Shown: one piece after another, positions 26,695 to 35,063 of the stretch
How the letters are laid out: each line of letters begins with the position of its first letter
Numbering within the stretch: position 1 is the first letter of the stretch
Source: Rhizobiaceae bacterium
GTDB taxonomy: Bacteria > Pseudomonadota > Alphaproteobacteria > Rhizobiales > Rhizobiaceae
Length of the DNA: 64,000 bases
Assembly: GCA_028281105.1 (NCBI GenBank)
Contig: JANQKQ010000042.1
Span: 183,187-247,186, forward strand
Direction of reading: 5' to 3'
Notes under the pieces: model-generated
Database searches by the model: none
What the model was told of the DNA's origin: nothing
Seen by the model: only the letters and a program-made list of their open reading frames with translations
Made by a program: the position numbers and the translations under genes

Positions 26695-27210
26695 GTGAGA
26701 CCGTCTGAAGCCGAAGCCGCGACGCAAGCGGACCAACTGCGGGTACACCCGCCAGTCAGTCAGATCACGGACATGCTGACGTTCCGGCTGGCGCGCCTGG
26801 TCGCGGTCAACGAGCGTTCCGGCAATCGGTGGACGCGTAGCGAATTTGGCCTGAGCCTCAACGAATGGCGCGTCCTGGGCCTGACGAACGCCATGGAGCC
26901 GGTGCGCACCGGCCGGATTGGCCGGCTGCTGCTGATGGACAAGGGCCAACTCAGCCGGATTGTCCACAAACTTGCGGACGACGGCCTGATCAGGACACGC
27001 CCGTCCGAAGAAGACGCAAGGTCGGTGGATCTGGAAATGACCGACAAGGGGCGCAAGCTGCACGACCACACGCTTGCTCGCGCGGCGGCCCGCAACGACG
27101 TAGTCGTCGAAACCCTGACGCGCGCCGAATGCGCCGAGTTCATGCGCTTGTTGCAGAAGATCACCGAACACAACGAGCAATTGCTCGACCTGGCGGAGAT
27201 CATGCGGTGA
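26695..27210 (+). CDS. MarR-family transcriptional regulator (first of two)
   Basis: Winged-helix regulator, 171 aa from a GTG at 26695 that follows AGGGAGGACAACAG. The recognition region contains LLMDKGQLSRIVHKL (about residues 79-93), and the wing carries SEEDARSVDLEMTDKG. It shares the exact string LMDKGQLSR with the MarR at 41004, although the rest is clearly diverged. The stop overlaps the GTG of the transporter permease (GTGA), so regulator and transporter are coupled. Ligand is probably the transported compound (inference). Confidence 0.9.
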   Translation: MRPSEAEAATQADQLRVHPPVSQITDMLTFRLARLVAVNERSGNRWTRSEFGLSLNEWRVLGLTNAMEPVRTGRIGRLLLMDKGQLSRIVHKLADDGLIRTRPSEEDARSVDLEMTDKGRKLHDHTLARAAARNDVVVETLTRAECAEFMRLLQKITEHNEQLLDLAEIMR

Positions 27211-29138
27211 GCGCGCAATCCACGTTCACCGAGGCCGTAACGCACCGGCCGAAAACCGCCATCGAGAAGGCGGGGTACGTGCTTGCCGGCGTGTTCGCGC
27301 TGGCGATCATCTATGTCATCGCCTTCCTCGTCATCGACGAAGCCAACGCGCGGTTCTCGGTGATCGCCATTTCCGCCGCCATCGTCCTGATGACCCAGCC
27401 GCTTTCCCGGGGTCGCCGGTTCGGCCCGGCGCCATGGGCGGGATGGCTGATCGACGCCGTGCTGGTCATTGCATTCGTGTGGTCGAGCTGGTGGTTCTTT
27501 CAGGTCCGCGAGGAACTTTGGACCGGCTTCTACATCGCCACGCCGATGAACGTGACGGCGGGCATCGCGGGTATAGCGTCGCTCATCGCGCTGACCGTGC
27601 GCGCCTGGGGCTGGTCGCTGGTCGTCATGGCCCTGGTCTTCATCGTCTTTGCGTTTTCGGGACCCTGGCTGCCCGGCCTGCTGGAACATTTCGGCGTCAA
27701 CATCCGCGATTTTCTGCAGATCGTCTGGTACTCGTTCGACGGCGTGTTCGGCCGGATCACCGGGCTGGTCGCCGACAATGTGCTAATCTTCCTGATCTTC
27801 GGCGCGGTGCTGGAGCGCACCGGGGCGGGCGAGAGCCTGATCCACATCTCCACGGCGCTGACCGCGCGCATCCGGGGCGGGGCGGCGCATGCGGCCATCG
27901 TCGCCAGCGCGGTGTTCGGCATGATGAGCGGCTCGGTCGCCGCCAACATAGCCGGCACCGGCGTCTTCACCATCCCGATGATCAAGCGCCAGGGATTTTC
28001 CGCGAATTTCGCCGGCGCGGTGGAGACCGCCGCCTCGTCCGGCGGCCAACTGACCCCGCCGATCATGGCGGCTGCCGTGTTCGTGATGGCCGACCTGGTC
28101 GGCATGCCGTTCGCGCTGGTCATCCTGGCCGCTGCGCTGCCGGCTCTGTTCAAATATATCGGCCTGTTCGCCCAGGTTTATGCCGAAGCCATCCGGCTCG
28201 ACATCAAGACCCTGCCCAAGGACGAGGTGCCGACGCTGACACCCCGCGACTGGCTCGATTCCCTGCTGGTGGTACTGCCGATCGCCGCGTTGATGTTCAC
28301 GTTCATCTCCGGCAAGTCGCCGGCGACCGCCGGGCTGGTCGGCGTCATCACCGCCATCGCCACCGGCTTCGTGCTTAATCCGCGATTCCGGCGCGAACCG
28401 ATGCGCGTCGCCCATGCGCTGGCGGAGGGCGGCATTTCGGCGGCGCGCATCATGTTGGCCGTCGCCGTAATCGGCGTCGTGCTGGCGGTGATCAACGAAA
28501 CCGGCGTTGCTATCCGGTTTGCCACTTCGATTGCTTCGTTCGGCGACAACTACCTGATCATGGCCCTGATCCTGGCGATGTTCGGCGCGTTGATCCTCGG
28601 CATGGGCCTGCCGACCCTGCCGGCCTATCTGATCATCGCCATCATGATCGCACCGGCGATCATCAAGGCCGGCGTGCTGCCGCTGGCCGCGCACATGTTC
28701 GTGCTCTACTTCGCCGTCTATTCTTCCATCGTGCCGCCGATCGCCTATGGCTGCTACGTGGCCGCACCGATCGCCGGCGGACATCCGCTGCGCACGGCTT
28801 TCGTGGCGCTACGCATCTCCGTCGTCGGCCTTCTGGTGCCATATGTCTTCGTCTATTCACCCTCGCTGCTGCTGGTCGCCGGCGAGTTCAGCTGGAGCGA
28901 GCTGACATTCACCGTGATCCGCCTGCTGGCGGCGATCTGGATGCTGGCCACCGCACTGGGCGGAGCGGACCCGATCCTCGGACGGCTGGGCGGCGCCCAA
29001 TCGGCCATCCGGATCGTCATCGGCGCGGCCGCCATGTTTCCGATCGCGGTGCTGTGGGTGCCCGCCTCGATTGCGGCCGTGCTGGTCGGCCTGTTTTCGG
29101 CGCGGCTGATGCCGTCACTTTCCAACAACAAGACCTGA
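27207..29138 (+). CDS. TAXI-type TRAP transporter, fused DctQM permease
   Basis: Sodium-driven secondary importer membrane subunit, 643 aa with about 16-18 hydrophobic segments. The small DctQ-like part and the large DctM-like part are in one chain, as is usual for TAXI systems. Family motifs GGAAHAAIVASAVFGMMSGSVAANIAGTG (around residues 225-253) and LGMGLPTLPAYLI are clear. The GTG at 27207 overlaps the MarR stop; the frame continues upstream but that part is the shadow of marR. The binding protein follows 19 bases later. Confidence 0.9.
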   Translation: MSAQSTFTEAVTHRPKTAIEKAGYVLAGVFALAIIYVIAFLVIDEANARFSVIAISAAIVLMTQPLSRGRRFGPAPWAGWLIDAVLVIAFVWSSWWFFQVREELWTGFYIATPMNVTAGIAGIASLIALTVRAWGWSLVVMALVFIVFAFSGPWLPGLLEHFGVNIRDFLQIVWYSFDGVFGRITGLVADNVLIFLIFGAVLERTGAGESLIHISTALTARIRGGAAHAAIVASAVFGMMSGSVAANIAGTGVFTIPMIKRQGFSANFAGAVETAASSGGQLTPPIMAAAVFVMADLVGMPFALVILAAALPALFKYIGLFAQVYAEAIRLDIKTLPKDEVPTLTPRDWLDSLLVVLPIAALMFTFISGKSPATAGLVGVITAIATGFVLNPRFRREPMRVAHALAEGGISAARIMLAVAVIGVVLAVINETGVAIRFATSIASFGDNYLIMALILAMFGALILGMGLPTLPAYLIIAIMIAPAIIKAGVLPLAAHMFVLYFAVYSSIVPPIAYGCYVAAPIAGGHPLRTAFVALRISVVGLLVPYVFVYSPSLLLVAGEFSWSELTFTVIRLLAAIWMLATALGGADPILGRLGGAQSAIRIVIGAAAMFPIAVLWVPASIAAVLVGLFSARLMPSLSNNKT

Positions 29139-29157
29139 AAGCCCTAGGGAGGAAACC

Positions 29158-30174
29158 ATGAAACACATTCTGTCTAAAACCGCGCGACTGGCCGCTGCCG
29201 GCGCACTGGCCGCCGGCATGCTTGCCACAACCGCGCTGGCCGACATCTACAAGGTCACGTCGATCGCGCCGGGCATGTCGCCCTTCGTGGTCAACACGGC
29301 GATCTCGAAGGTGGTCAACACCCATCTCGAAGGCATCGAGTTCCAGGTGCGCGCAACCGGCGCGGCGACGAAGCATTTTGTCGATGCGGCGAACGGCAGC
29401 GTCGACTTCCTGTTCGGCTCGCCGACGATCAACTGGCTGCTCGTCAACCACATGGGCCCCTACGCCAAATTCACCAACGGACCGGAGCTTGAGAAGAATA
29501 TCGGCATGATCTTCTCCTACCAGATCGGTCCGTACCACTACGTAACCCGCGCCGATTCCGGCATCGAGACCCTGGCCGATCTCAAAGGCAAGAAGGTCTT
29601 CGCCGGCCCCCCCGGCGGGGCGGCGAAGGGCGTGGTGCTCGGCACGCTTAAGGCCGTCGCCGGGCTTGAGGCGGGCGACATGGACGTCCAGGAATTCGGC
29701 TTCGACGCCGCGATCCAGGCGTTTCAGGACGACAAGATCGACGTGATCGTGTTGCCGACCAACGTGCCGTCGCCGTCGATCCAGCAGTTCTCGCTTACCA
29801 AGGAAATCCGCCTCCTTGACGTGGACGTGTCCAAGCTGCCCGACCGGGCCTTCATCGGTGGTACCTTCAACGAGATCGCGCCGGACGCCTATGGCGACAA
29901 CCAGGTCAACGACGCAGCGAGCCGCACCCATGGCGCCATCGTCAACTTCTCGGCCGGCATGCATGTGGACGAGGAGGTGGTCTACCAGGTCACCAAGGCG
30001 ATCTGGGAGAACATCGGCGAGATTCACGAGACCGCCCAGTGGATGCCCTCGACGATCAACAAGGAAAATGCGCTTGAGCTGATTGCCAGCCGCCTGCATC
30101 CGGGAGCCGAGCGCTACTACCGGGAAGCCGGCTGGGAGATCGGAGAGCCGGTGGTCTACAAGCCCAAGCAATAG
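29158..30174 (+). CDS. TAXI-family TRAP transporter solute-binding protein
   Basis: Periplasmic receptor for the fused permease, 338 aa. A Sec signal peptide ends near AGMLATTALADIYK (cleavage after about residue 28). TAXI features are the repeated Gly-rich segments DLKGKKVFAGPPGGAAKGV and the N-terminal SIAPGMSPFVVNTAISKV. GGAGG-like GGGAGG precedes the ATG as AGGGAGGAAACC. A 12-bp hairpin follows the gene. Ligand cannot be read; the downstream kinase/lyase pair suggests an amino alcohol or hydroxylated amino acid (inference). Confidence 0.9.
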   Translation: MKHILSKTARLAAAGALAAGMLATTALADIYKVTSIAPGMSPFVVNTAISKVVNTHLEGIEFQVRATGAATKHFVDAANGSVDFLFGSPTINWLLVNHMGPYAKFTNGPELEKNIGMIFSYQIGPYHYVTRADSGIETLADLKGKKVFAGPPGGAAKGVVLGTLKAVAGLEAGDMDVQEFGFDAAIQAFQDDKIDVIVLPTNVPSPSIQQFSLTKEIRLLDVDVSKLPDRAFIGGTFNEIAPDAYGDNQVNDAASRTHGAIVNFSAGMHVDEEVVYQVTKAIWENIGEIHETAQWMPSTINKENALELIASRLHPGAERYYREAGWEIGEPVVYKPKQ

Positions 30175-30196
30175 GCAACGGCCTATCAAGCATTGA

Positions 30197-30224
30197 CAAG
30201 ACCGGCGCCTGCGCGCCGGTCTTG
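30197..30224 (+). terminator. 12-bp perfect hairpin after the TAXI binding protein
   Basis: CAAGACCGGCGC and GCGCCGGTCTTG pair perfectly around a 4-base loop. Only a short T-poor tail follows, so it is either a partial terminator or a stabilising stem that lowers expression of the kinase/lyase genes relative to the transporter. Confidence 0.6.
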
Positions 30225-30254
30225 TTGCGAGAGGAACGCGAAAGGTCGCAAGCG

Positions 30255-31542
30255 ATGAGGCGAAGCAGCGAGGAACTGATCCGGGATCGGGAGCGGTTGC
30301 TGGGGCCGAACGTTCCCACCTTCTATACCGAGCCCGTCCATGTGGTGATGGGCGAGGGCGTATGGCTGTGGGACGCGGACGGGCGCCGGTACTTGGACTG
30401 CTACAACAATGTGCCCCATGTAGGCCATTGCAATCCCCGCGTGGTCGACGCGATCTGTCGCCAGGCCGGAACGCTCAACACCCACACCCGCTATCTGCAC
30501 GACACCATCCTCGATTATGTCGAACGGCTGACCGGCACGATGGATGCGGCGCTGAACACCGCGATCATGACCTGTACGGGATCGGAGGCCAACGACATCG
30601 CGCTGCGCATGGCGGAGGCCGTGACTGGAAGGCGCGGCATCATCGCCACCGACGCCACCTATCACGGCAACACGGCCCTGGTCAGCCAGCTCTCGCGCTC
30701 GAACGTCCCGTCCGTGGGCTTCGGCCTCGACCAGTTCTTCCGCTTCGTCCCGGCTCCCGACAGCTATCGCGACCCCGACCCCGACGGCACACGCTTCGCC
30801 GACGCCGTGGCCGAGAAGATCGACGAGTTGAACAAGACCGATAGTGGCTTTGCCGCATTGGTGATCTGCCCGTTTTTCCTGAACGAGGGTTTCCCCGACC
30901 ATCGCGACGGCTGGCTGAAGCCGGTGGCGCAGACCGTGCGCAAAGCGGGAGGGCTTCTCATATGCGACGAGGTGCAGTCGGGTTTCGGCCGCACCGGCAC
31001 GCATTTCTGGGCACACCAGAAGATGGGGGTGGTGCCGGACATCGTGACGCTGGGCAAACCGATGGCCAACGGCCACCCGGTGGGCGGCGTGGCGACCGGC
31101 GCCGAGACGATGAAGGCGTTTCGCTCGGCGTTCCGCTACTTCAACACTTTCGGCGGCAATCCGGTCTCGTGCGCCGCGGCCATGGCGGTGTTGGATGAGA
31201 TGGAAGACAACAACCTGATGGCCAACGCCAAAACGGTCGGCGAGCACGCCCGCGCCCGGCTGGAGACGATGAAGCGCAAGTTCGACTGCATCGGCGATGT
31301 GCGCGGGTCGGGCATGGTCTTTGGCGCGGAGATGGTGGCGGATCGCGACAGCAAGGCGCCCGCCGGCGAATTCACCGACCGGGTCATCAACGAGATGCGC
31401 GCGCGGCATCCTTCATTCCAAGCTGGGACGCCACAAGAACACGCTGAAAATCCGCCCTCCGATGCCGTTCTCCATCGACAACGCCGACCTTCTGTTCGAC
31501 ACGCTGGAGGAGGTTCTGGCGCAAGCACCGTTGATCGAATGA
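30255..31542 (+). pseudogene. Class III PLP enzyme, AGXT2L-type amino-alcohol phosphate phospho-lyase, frameshifted
   Basis: Most similar by eye to ethanolamine-phosphate / 5-phosphohydroxy-lysine phospho-lyases: YLDCYNNVPHVGHC, LNTHTRYLHD, TGSEAND (108-114), DEVQSGFGR (238-246), the PLP Lys268 in TLGKPMANGHPVG, and YFNTFGGNPVSCA. Near codon 383 (31399-31408, in a CG-repeat tract) the frame is lost. The expected C-terminus (ILHSKLGRHKNTLKIRPPMP) continues in another frame to the stop at 31542, which overlaps the ATG of the kinase. One missing base explains this. It could be a real mutation or a sequencing error. The start ATG at 30255 follows GAAAGG. Known enzymes of this family convert the phosphorylated amine to aldehyde, phosphate and ammonia. 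Confidence 0.8.
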
Positions 31543-32447
31543 ACGCGGTGGTTGAAGGCGCCTTGGCTCTGTGGGGAATGGACGGCGCCACCACCGCGCT
31601 GATCGCGGCGCGCGAGAACCAGGTCTATCGCGTCGACCACGAGGGCAGGGCGTATGCCCTGCGCCTGCACCGGCAGGGCTATCGCAGCAACCGTGAACTG
31701 TGGTCCGAATTGCAGTGGATGGACGCCGTTTCACGCGGCGGCATCCAGGTCCCCACCCCCATCGCCTCGGCCAGCGGCGAGTTCCTGCACGTGGTCGACG
31801 GTATCCAGATCGATGTGCTGAGCTGGCTGTCGGGCAGGCCGATGGGCAGAACGGGCGAGGCTCTTGAAGTCGCCGACCGCGAAGGGCTGTTTCGCAACCT
31901 CGGACGTGAAATGGCCCGATTGCATCAGGTGTGCGACCGGTGGCCCCTGCCGCAAGGCTTCACCCGTTGCGCCTGGGATCGGCAAGGCCTGGTCGGCGCC
32001 GCGCCACTATGGGGCCGCTTCTGGGACAATCCGGCGCTTTCGCCCGCCGATCGCCGGTTGTTCGCCGCGTTCAGGCGGGCGGCGAACGCACACCTGACGC
32101 GCGAAAACGTGATGATCGACGGCGGCGATCTGAAGTTCATTGATTTTGACGACGGCGGATTCGGGTTCCGGCTGTTCGATCTGGCCACCACGTTGGTCAA
32201 GAACCTGCGCGAACCCGATTACCATGCGCTGCGGGCGGCCTTGCTTGAGGGCTATCGCCAGGTGCGCGCGATCGACACCGGTCCGCTTGACCTGTTTATC
32301 GTCCTGCGTTCGGCCACTTATGTGGGCTGGATAATGACCCGGATGGACGAGACGGACTCCGACATCCGCAGTGAACGTTTTATCGGCACGACCCGAATCC
32401 TCGCCGATGGCTATCTTATAAACCGGGGCGACGTGAGCGTACGATGA
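31539..32447 (+). CDS. APH-fold small-molecule kinase (hydroxylysine/choline-kinase-like), catalytic loop damaged
   Basis: Predicted to phosphorylate the substrate of the preceding lyase, as hydroxylysine kinase does for its lyase. The protein has 302 aa. The metal-binding IDFDD (201-205) and the following FRLFDLAT are well conserved, but the catalytic HxDxxxxN loop reads NAHLTREN (183-190): the Asp is His and the first His is Asn. The strand that normally leads into this loop (LIH) is also missing, which suggests a short in-frame deletion. The ATG at 31539 overlaps the true stop of the lyase (ATGA), so the two were made as a coupled pair; the long single frame covering both arises only because of the lyase frameshift. 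Confidence 0.75.
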   Translation: MNAVVEGALALWGMDGATTALIAARENQVYRVDHEGRAYALRLHRQGYRSNRELWSELQWMDAVSRGGIQVPTPIASASGEFLHVVDGIQIDVLSWLSGRPMGRTGEALEVADREGLFRNLGREMARLHQVCDRWPLPQGFTRCAWDRQGLVGAAPLWGRFWDNPALSPADRRLFAAFRRAANAHLTRENVMIDGGDLKFIDFDDGGFGFRLFDLATTLVKNLREPDYHALRAALLEGYRQVRAIDTGPLDLFIVLRSATYVGWIMTRMDETDSDIRSERFIGTTRILADGYLINRGDVSVR

Positions 32448-32509
32448 TCAAACTTCCTTGTTTTCAGCTGTAGCCATATCCCCGGCCGCGCAGACTTAGT
32501 TCGACCTCC

Positions 32510-32760
32510 GCCCTCATTCCCTCCCCACAAGGGAGGGAAGGTGTTGTGGCAACCTGCCTGCCAAAAACCACCGCGTCATTCCTGTGCCTGTCACAGGAAT
32601 CCATGCCTCTCCGCCCTCAACACGATGATCCTCTCAGTTTGACGAGAGCCCAGAGGAATGAATCCCCGGAACCGCGCTATGCGCGGCGCCAGGATGACAG
32701 CAGAGAGGGCGGCAGGCCTCATCCCCCTTGTAGGCAGGGGTTAGGGGTGGGGTGAAACAC
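32510..32760. repeat. Mosaic of small intergenic palindromes
   Basis: The gap 32448-32833 contains several short hairpins in series: TTCCCTCCC/GGGAGGGAA around CACAA (32517-32539), ATTCCTGTG/CACAGGAAT around CCTGT (about 32578-32600), CCGCGC/GCGCGG around TAT, and a GGGGTTAGGGGTGGGG tail. Such strings are typical of small dispersed intergenic repeats in Hyphomicrobiales (from general knowledge). No gene is seen in the gap. Confidence 0.55.
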
Positions 32761-32833
32761 GGTTTTCAATCCATCTGAACCGAGCAAACTCAAACGCTCA
32801 CGCTGCAATTGTCAGAAGGCCACTTGCAAGATG

Positions 32834-32849
32834 TTATGTTATAACATAA
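32834..32849. promoter_or_regulatory. Zur box
   Basis: TTATGTTATAACATAA is a perfect 16-bp palindrome 31 bases before zur. It matches the known proteobacterial Zur consensus built on GTTATNNNATAAC-type halves. It should repress the whole zinc operon when zinc is sufficient, including zur itself. Confidence 0.85.
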
Positions 32850-32880
32850 TGGAACACCGGACATGAAACGGAGGCGCTCC

Positions 32881-33282
32881 ATGAGCAGGCGCGGAGAGAC
32901 CTTTCAGGCGCAGGTGCTGGCTGTTTTGAGCAGTCGTGACGGCCCGCTGTCGGCCTATGACCTGCTTGGTGAATTGCGCGAGAGTAATCCCAAAATAGCA
33001 CCTCCGACGATCTATCGCGCGCTGGCCGCGCTGAGGGAGCGCGGGCGCGTTCACCGCCTCGAATCGCTCAACGCCTTCATCGCCTGCCAGTGCGAAAACC
33101 ACCAGCACGCCTCCATCCTGTCGATCTGCGACGACTGCGGCGCGGTCGAGGAGAGCGTCGCGCCGGACCTGCTGGAGAAGCTGGCGACCGTTATCGGCAA
33201 GTCCGGTTTCGCGCCGTTGCGCCATGTGATCGAGGTCCACGGCGTGTGCGCCGAGTGCGGCGCCGGGCAGGCGCCCGCATGA
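32881..33282 (+). CDS. zur: Zinc uptake regulator Zur (Fur family)
   Basis: Zn-sensing repressor, 133 aa. The DNA-binding domain occupies about residues 1-75 (IAPPTIYRALAALRERGRVHRLES). The dimer domain has CQCENHQHASILSICDDCG with the two CxxC-type structural zinc ligands (CDDC and CAEC), which fit Zur rather than Fur. The ATG at 32881 is preferred over 32863 because GGAGG lies 6 bases before it. It is first gene of a tightly coupled operon with the znu transporter; its own stop overlaps the next small ORF. Confidence 0.9.
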   Translation: MSRRGETFQAQVLAVLSSRDGPLSAYDLLGELRESNPKIAPPTIYRALAALRERGRVHRLESLNAFIACQCENHQHASILSICDDCGAVEESVAPDLLEKLATVIGKSGFAPLRHVIEVHGVCAECGAGQAPA

Positions 33283-33410
33283 TGACGGGACGGCCGATGC
33301 TTCGGCTGCTCCTTGTTGGAGCGGCACCCAGGCTGGCGGGCGCGGCGCTCATCGTCGCGGCGCTATGGGCGGGCTTCCTATGGGCGACTTCGACGCCGGG
33401 GGCGCTATGA
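33279..33410 (+). CDS. 43-aa single-span membrane protein in the zinc operon
   Basis: A small ORF between zur and znuC. Its ATG overlaps the zur stop (ATGA) and its TGA overlaps the znuC ATG (ATGA), an arrangement unlikely by chance. The product has one hydrophobic span (about residues 8-36, LRLLLVGAA to GFLWA) and short polar ends. I recognise no family. It may assist the transporter, or act mainly as a translational bridge. Confidence 0.6.
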   Translation: MMTGRPMLRLLLVGAAPRLAGAALIVAALWAGFLWATSTPGAL

Positions 33411-34186
33411 CCCCCGCGCTTGCCCCCGCCCTTGCCCCCGCCCTTGCCCCCGCCCTTGCCTTTGACAACCTCACCCTGGGCTATGACCGCCACCCGGCGG
33501 TGCATCACCTGGAGGCCGAGATCGCCGAGGGGAGCCTGACGGCCATCGTCGGCCCGAACGGCGCGGGCAAATCGACCCTGCTGAAGGGCGTGACGGGCGT
33601 GCTCGCGCCCCTGGAAGGCCGGGTGGCGTTCGGTGGGCTGAGCCAGGAGGACATCGCGTATCTGCCTCAGCAATCGGAACTTGATCTTACGTTCCCGCTC
33701 AGCGTGGTCGATCTGGTAGCCATGGGCCTGTGGCGCGAGATCGGTCCCTTTGGGTGGCTTGGAAGGGCGCGCCGCGCGCGCGTCGATGCCGCGATCGCGG
33801 CGGTGGGCCTGACCGGGTTCGAGCATCGGCCCATCGGGTCGCTGTCGGGCGGGCAGATGCAACGGGCGCTGTTCGCGCGGCTGCTGCTGCAGGACGCCAA
33901 GCTCGTCCTGCTGGATGAGCCCTTCACCGCGATCGACGCGCGCACGATGGCGGATCTTGTCGATGTCGTGCGGCGCTGGCACGGCGAGGGGCGCACGGTG
34001 ATTGCCGTGCTGCATGACCAGGAGACGGTGCGTGCGCATTTTCCCCGCACGCTGATGTTGGCGCGCGAGCTCGTGGCCCATGGCCCGACGGAGCAGGTCC
34101 TCACCACCGAGAACCAGTTTCGCGCGCGCCAGATGTGCGAGGCCTGCGCCGGACCGCCTCATGTGTGCGGACGCAACGCCGCATGA
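33407..34186 (+). CDS. znuC: Zinc ABC transporter ATP-binding protein ZnuC
   Basis: ATPase of high-affinity zinc import, 259 aa. Walker A GPNGAGKST, signature LSGGQMQRALFARLL and Walker B LVLLDEPFTAID are intact, and a His/Cys-rich tail (MCEACAGPPHVCG) ends the protein. The ATG at 33407 overlaps the stop of the small membrane ORF, which decides the start over upstream ATGs. The first 18 residues are a PALA repeat encoded by a 12-bp tandem repeat, not part of the normal fold. Its stop overlaps znuB. Confidence 0.92.
   Translation: MTPALAPALAPALAPALAFDNLTLGYDRHPAVHHLEAEIAEGSLTAIVGPNGAGKSTLLKGVTGVLAPLEGRVAFGGLSQEDIAYLPQQSELDLTFPLSVVDLVAMGLWREIGPFGWLGRARRARVDAAIAAVGLTGFEHRPIGSLSGGQMQRALFARLLLQDAKLVLLDEPFTAIDARTMADLVDVVRRWHGEGRTVIAVLHDQETVRAHFPRTLMLARELVAHGPTEQVLTTENQFRARQMCEACAGPPHVCGRNAA
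33413..33460 (+). repeat. 12-bp tandem repeat, four copies, in the 5' end of znuC
   Basis: Four near-identical copies of CCCGCCCTTGCC encode four PALA units. The length can vary by slippage in steps of four residues without changing frame. Confidence 0.9.
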
Positions 34187-35052
34187 TCTGGGACGCTGTC
34201 TTCCAGCCCTTCGCCGATTTCGGCTTCATGCGCCGCGCGCTGCTCGGCTGCATCGCGATCTCGGTCGGCGCCACGCCGGTCGGCGTCTTCCTGATGTTGC
34301 GCCGCATGAGCCTTACCGGTGATGCGATGGCGCACGCCATTCTGCCGGGAGCCGCCGTCGGCTATCTGGTGTCCGGCCTTTCGCTGGGCGCCATGACCGT
34401 CGGAGGACTGATCGCCGGCATGGCCGTCGCTTTGGCGTCGGGTTTCGTCAGCCGGCTGACGGCGCTACGCGAGGACGCCAGCCTGGCGGCGTTCTACCTG
34501 ATCTCACTGGCGCTGGGCGTGCTAATCGTCTCAACGCGGGGCAGCAATGTGGACCTCATGCACGTGCTGTTCGGCACGGTGCTGGCGCTCGATGATGCGG
34601 CGCTCATCCTGCTGTGCTCGATCGCGAGCCTGTCTGTGCTCACCCTGGCAGTCTTCTTGCGGCCTCTGGTCCTGGAATGCGCAGACCCGCAATTCCTGCG
34701 CTCGGTGAGCAGGCTCAGCGCGGTTACGCACTTCACTTTCTTGGCGCTCGTCGTGGCGAACCTCGTCGGCGGCTTTCATGCGCTCGGCACGCTTATGGCG
34801 GTCGGCATCATGATCCTGCCCGCCGCGGCCGCACGCTTCTGGACCGTCAGCATCGGCGGGCTGATAGCCGCTGCGATTGCCATCGCCGTGCTTTCGAGCA
34901 TGAGCGGCCTTTTGCTTTCTTACCACTACAGCCTGCCGTCCGGGCCGGCGATCATCCTCATGGCCGGTGTGGCCTATGGGGTGTCGCTGGTGCTCGGCCC
35001 GGCGGGCGGTCTTGTTGCGCAGGCATTGCCGCGCCGCCACTTCGAAGTTTGA
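34183..35052 (+). CDS. znuB: Zinc ABC transporter permease ZnuB
   Basis: Inner-membrane channel for zinc, 289 aa with about eight membrane segments of the ABC-3 family. Recognisable blocks are RRALLGCIAISVGATPVGVF near the N-terminus, MSLTGDAMAHAILPGAAVGYL and GGFHALGTLMAVGIMILPAAAARF. The ATG at 34183 overlaps the znuC stop (ATGA). znuA follows 11 bases downstream, so the whole zur-znu unit is one operon from the Zur box. Confidence 0.93.
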   Translation: MIWDAVFQPFADFGFMRRALLGCIAISVGATPVGVFLMLRRMSLTGDAMAHAILPGAAVGYLVSGLSLGAMTVGGLIAGMAVALASGFVSRLTALREDASLAAFYLISLALGVLIVSTRGSNVDLMHVLFGTVLALDDAALILLCSIASLSVLTLAVFLRPLVLECADPQFLRSVSRLSAVTHFTFLALVVANLVGGFHALGTLMAVGIMILPAAAARFWTVSIGGLIAAAIAIAVLSSMSGLLLSYHYSLPSGPAIILMAGVAYGVSLVLGPAGGLVAQALPRRHFEV

Positions 35053-35063
35053 AAGGAATTCCC

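Noticed and set aside
26598..27180. Upstream extension of the YtcJ-like gene to 27180
   Set aside because: It would run through marR on the opposite strand and across the operator; the family N-terminus begins after 26598.
30222..32447. Single long frame reading as a lyase-kinase fusion
   Set aside because: The conserved C-terminus of the lyase lies in another frame and ends with an ATGA overlap at the kinase start; the fusion exists only because one base is missing near 31400.
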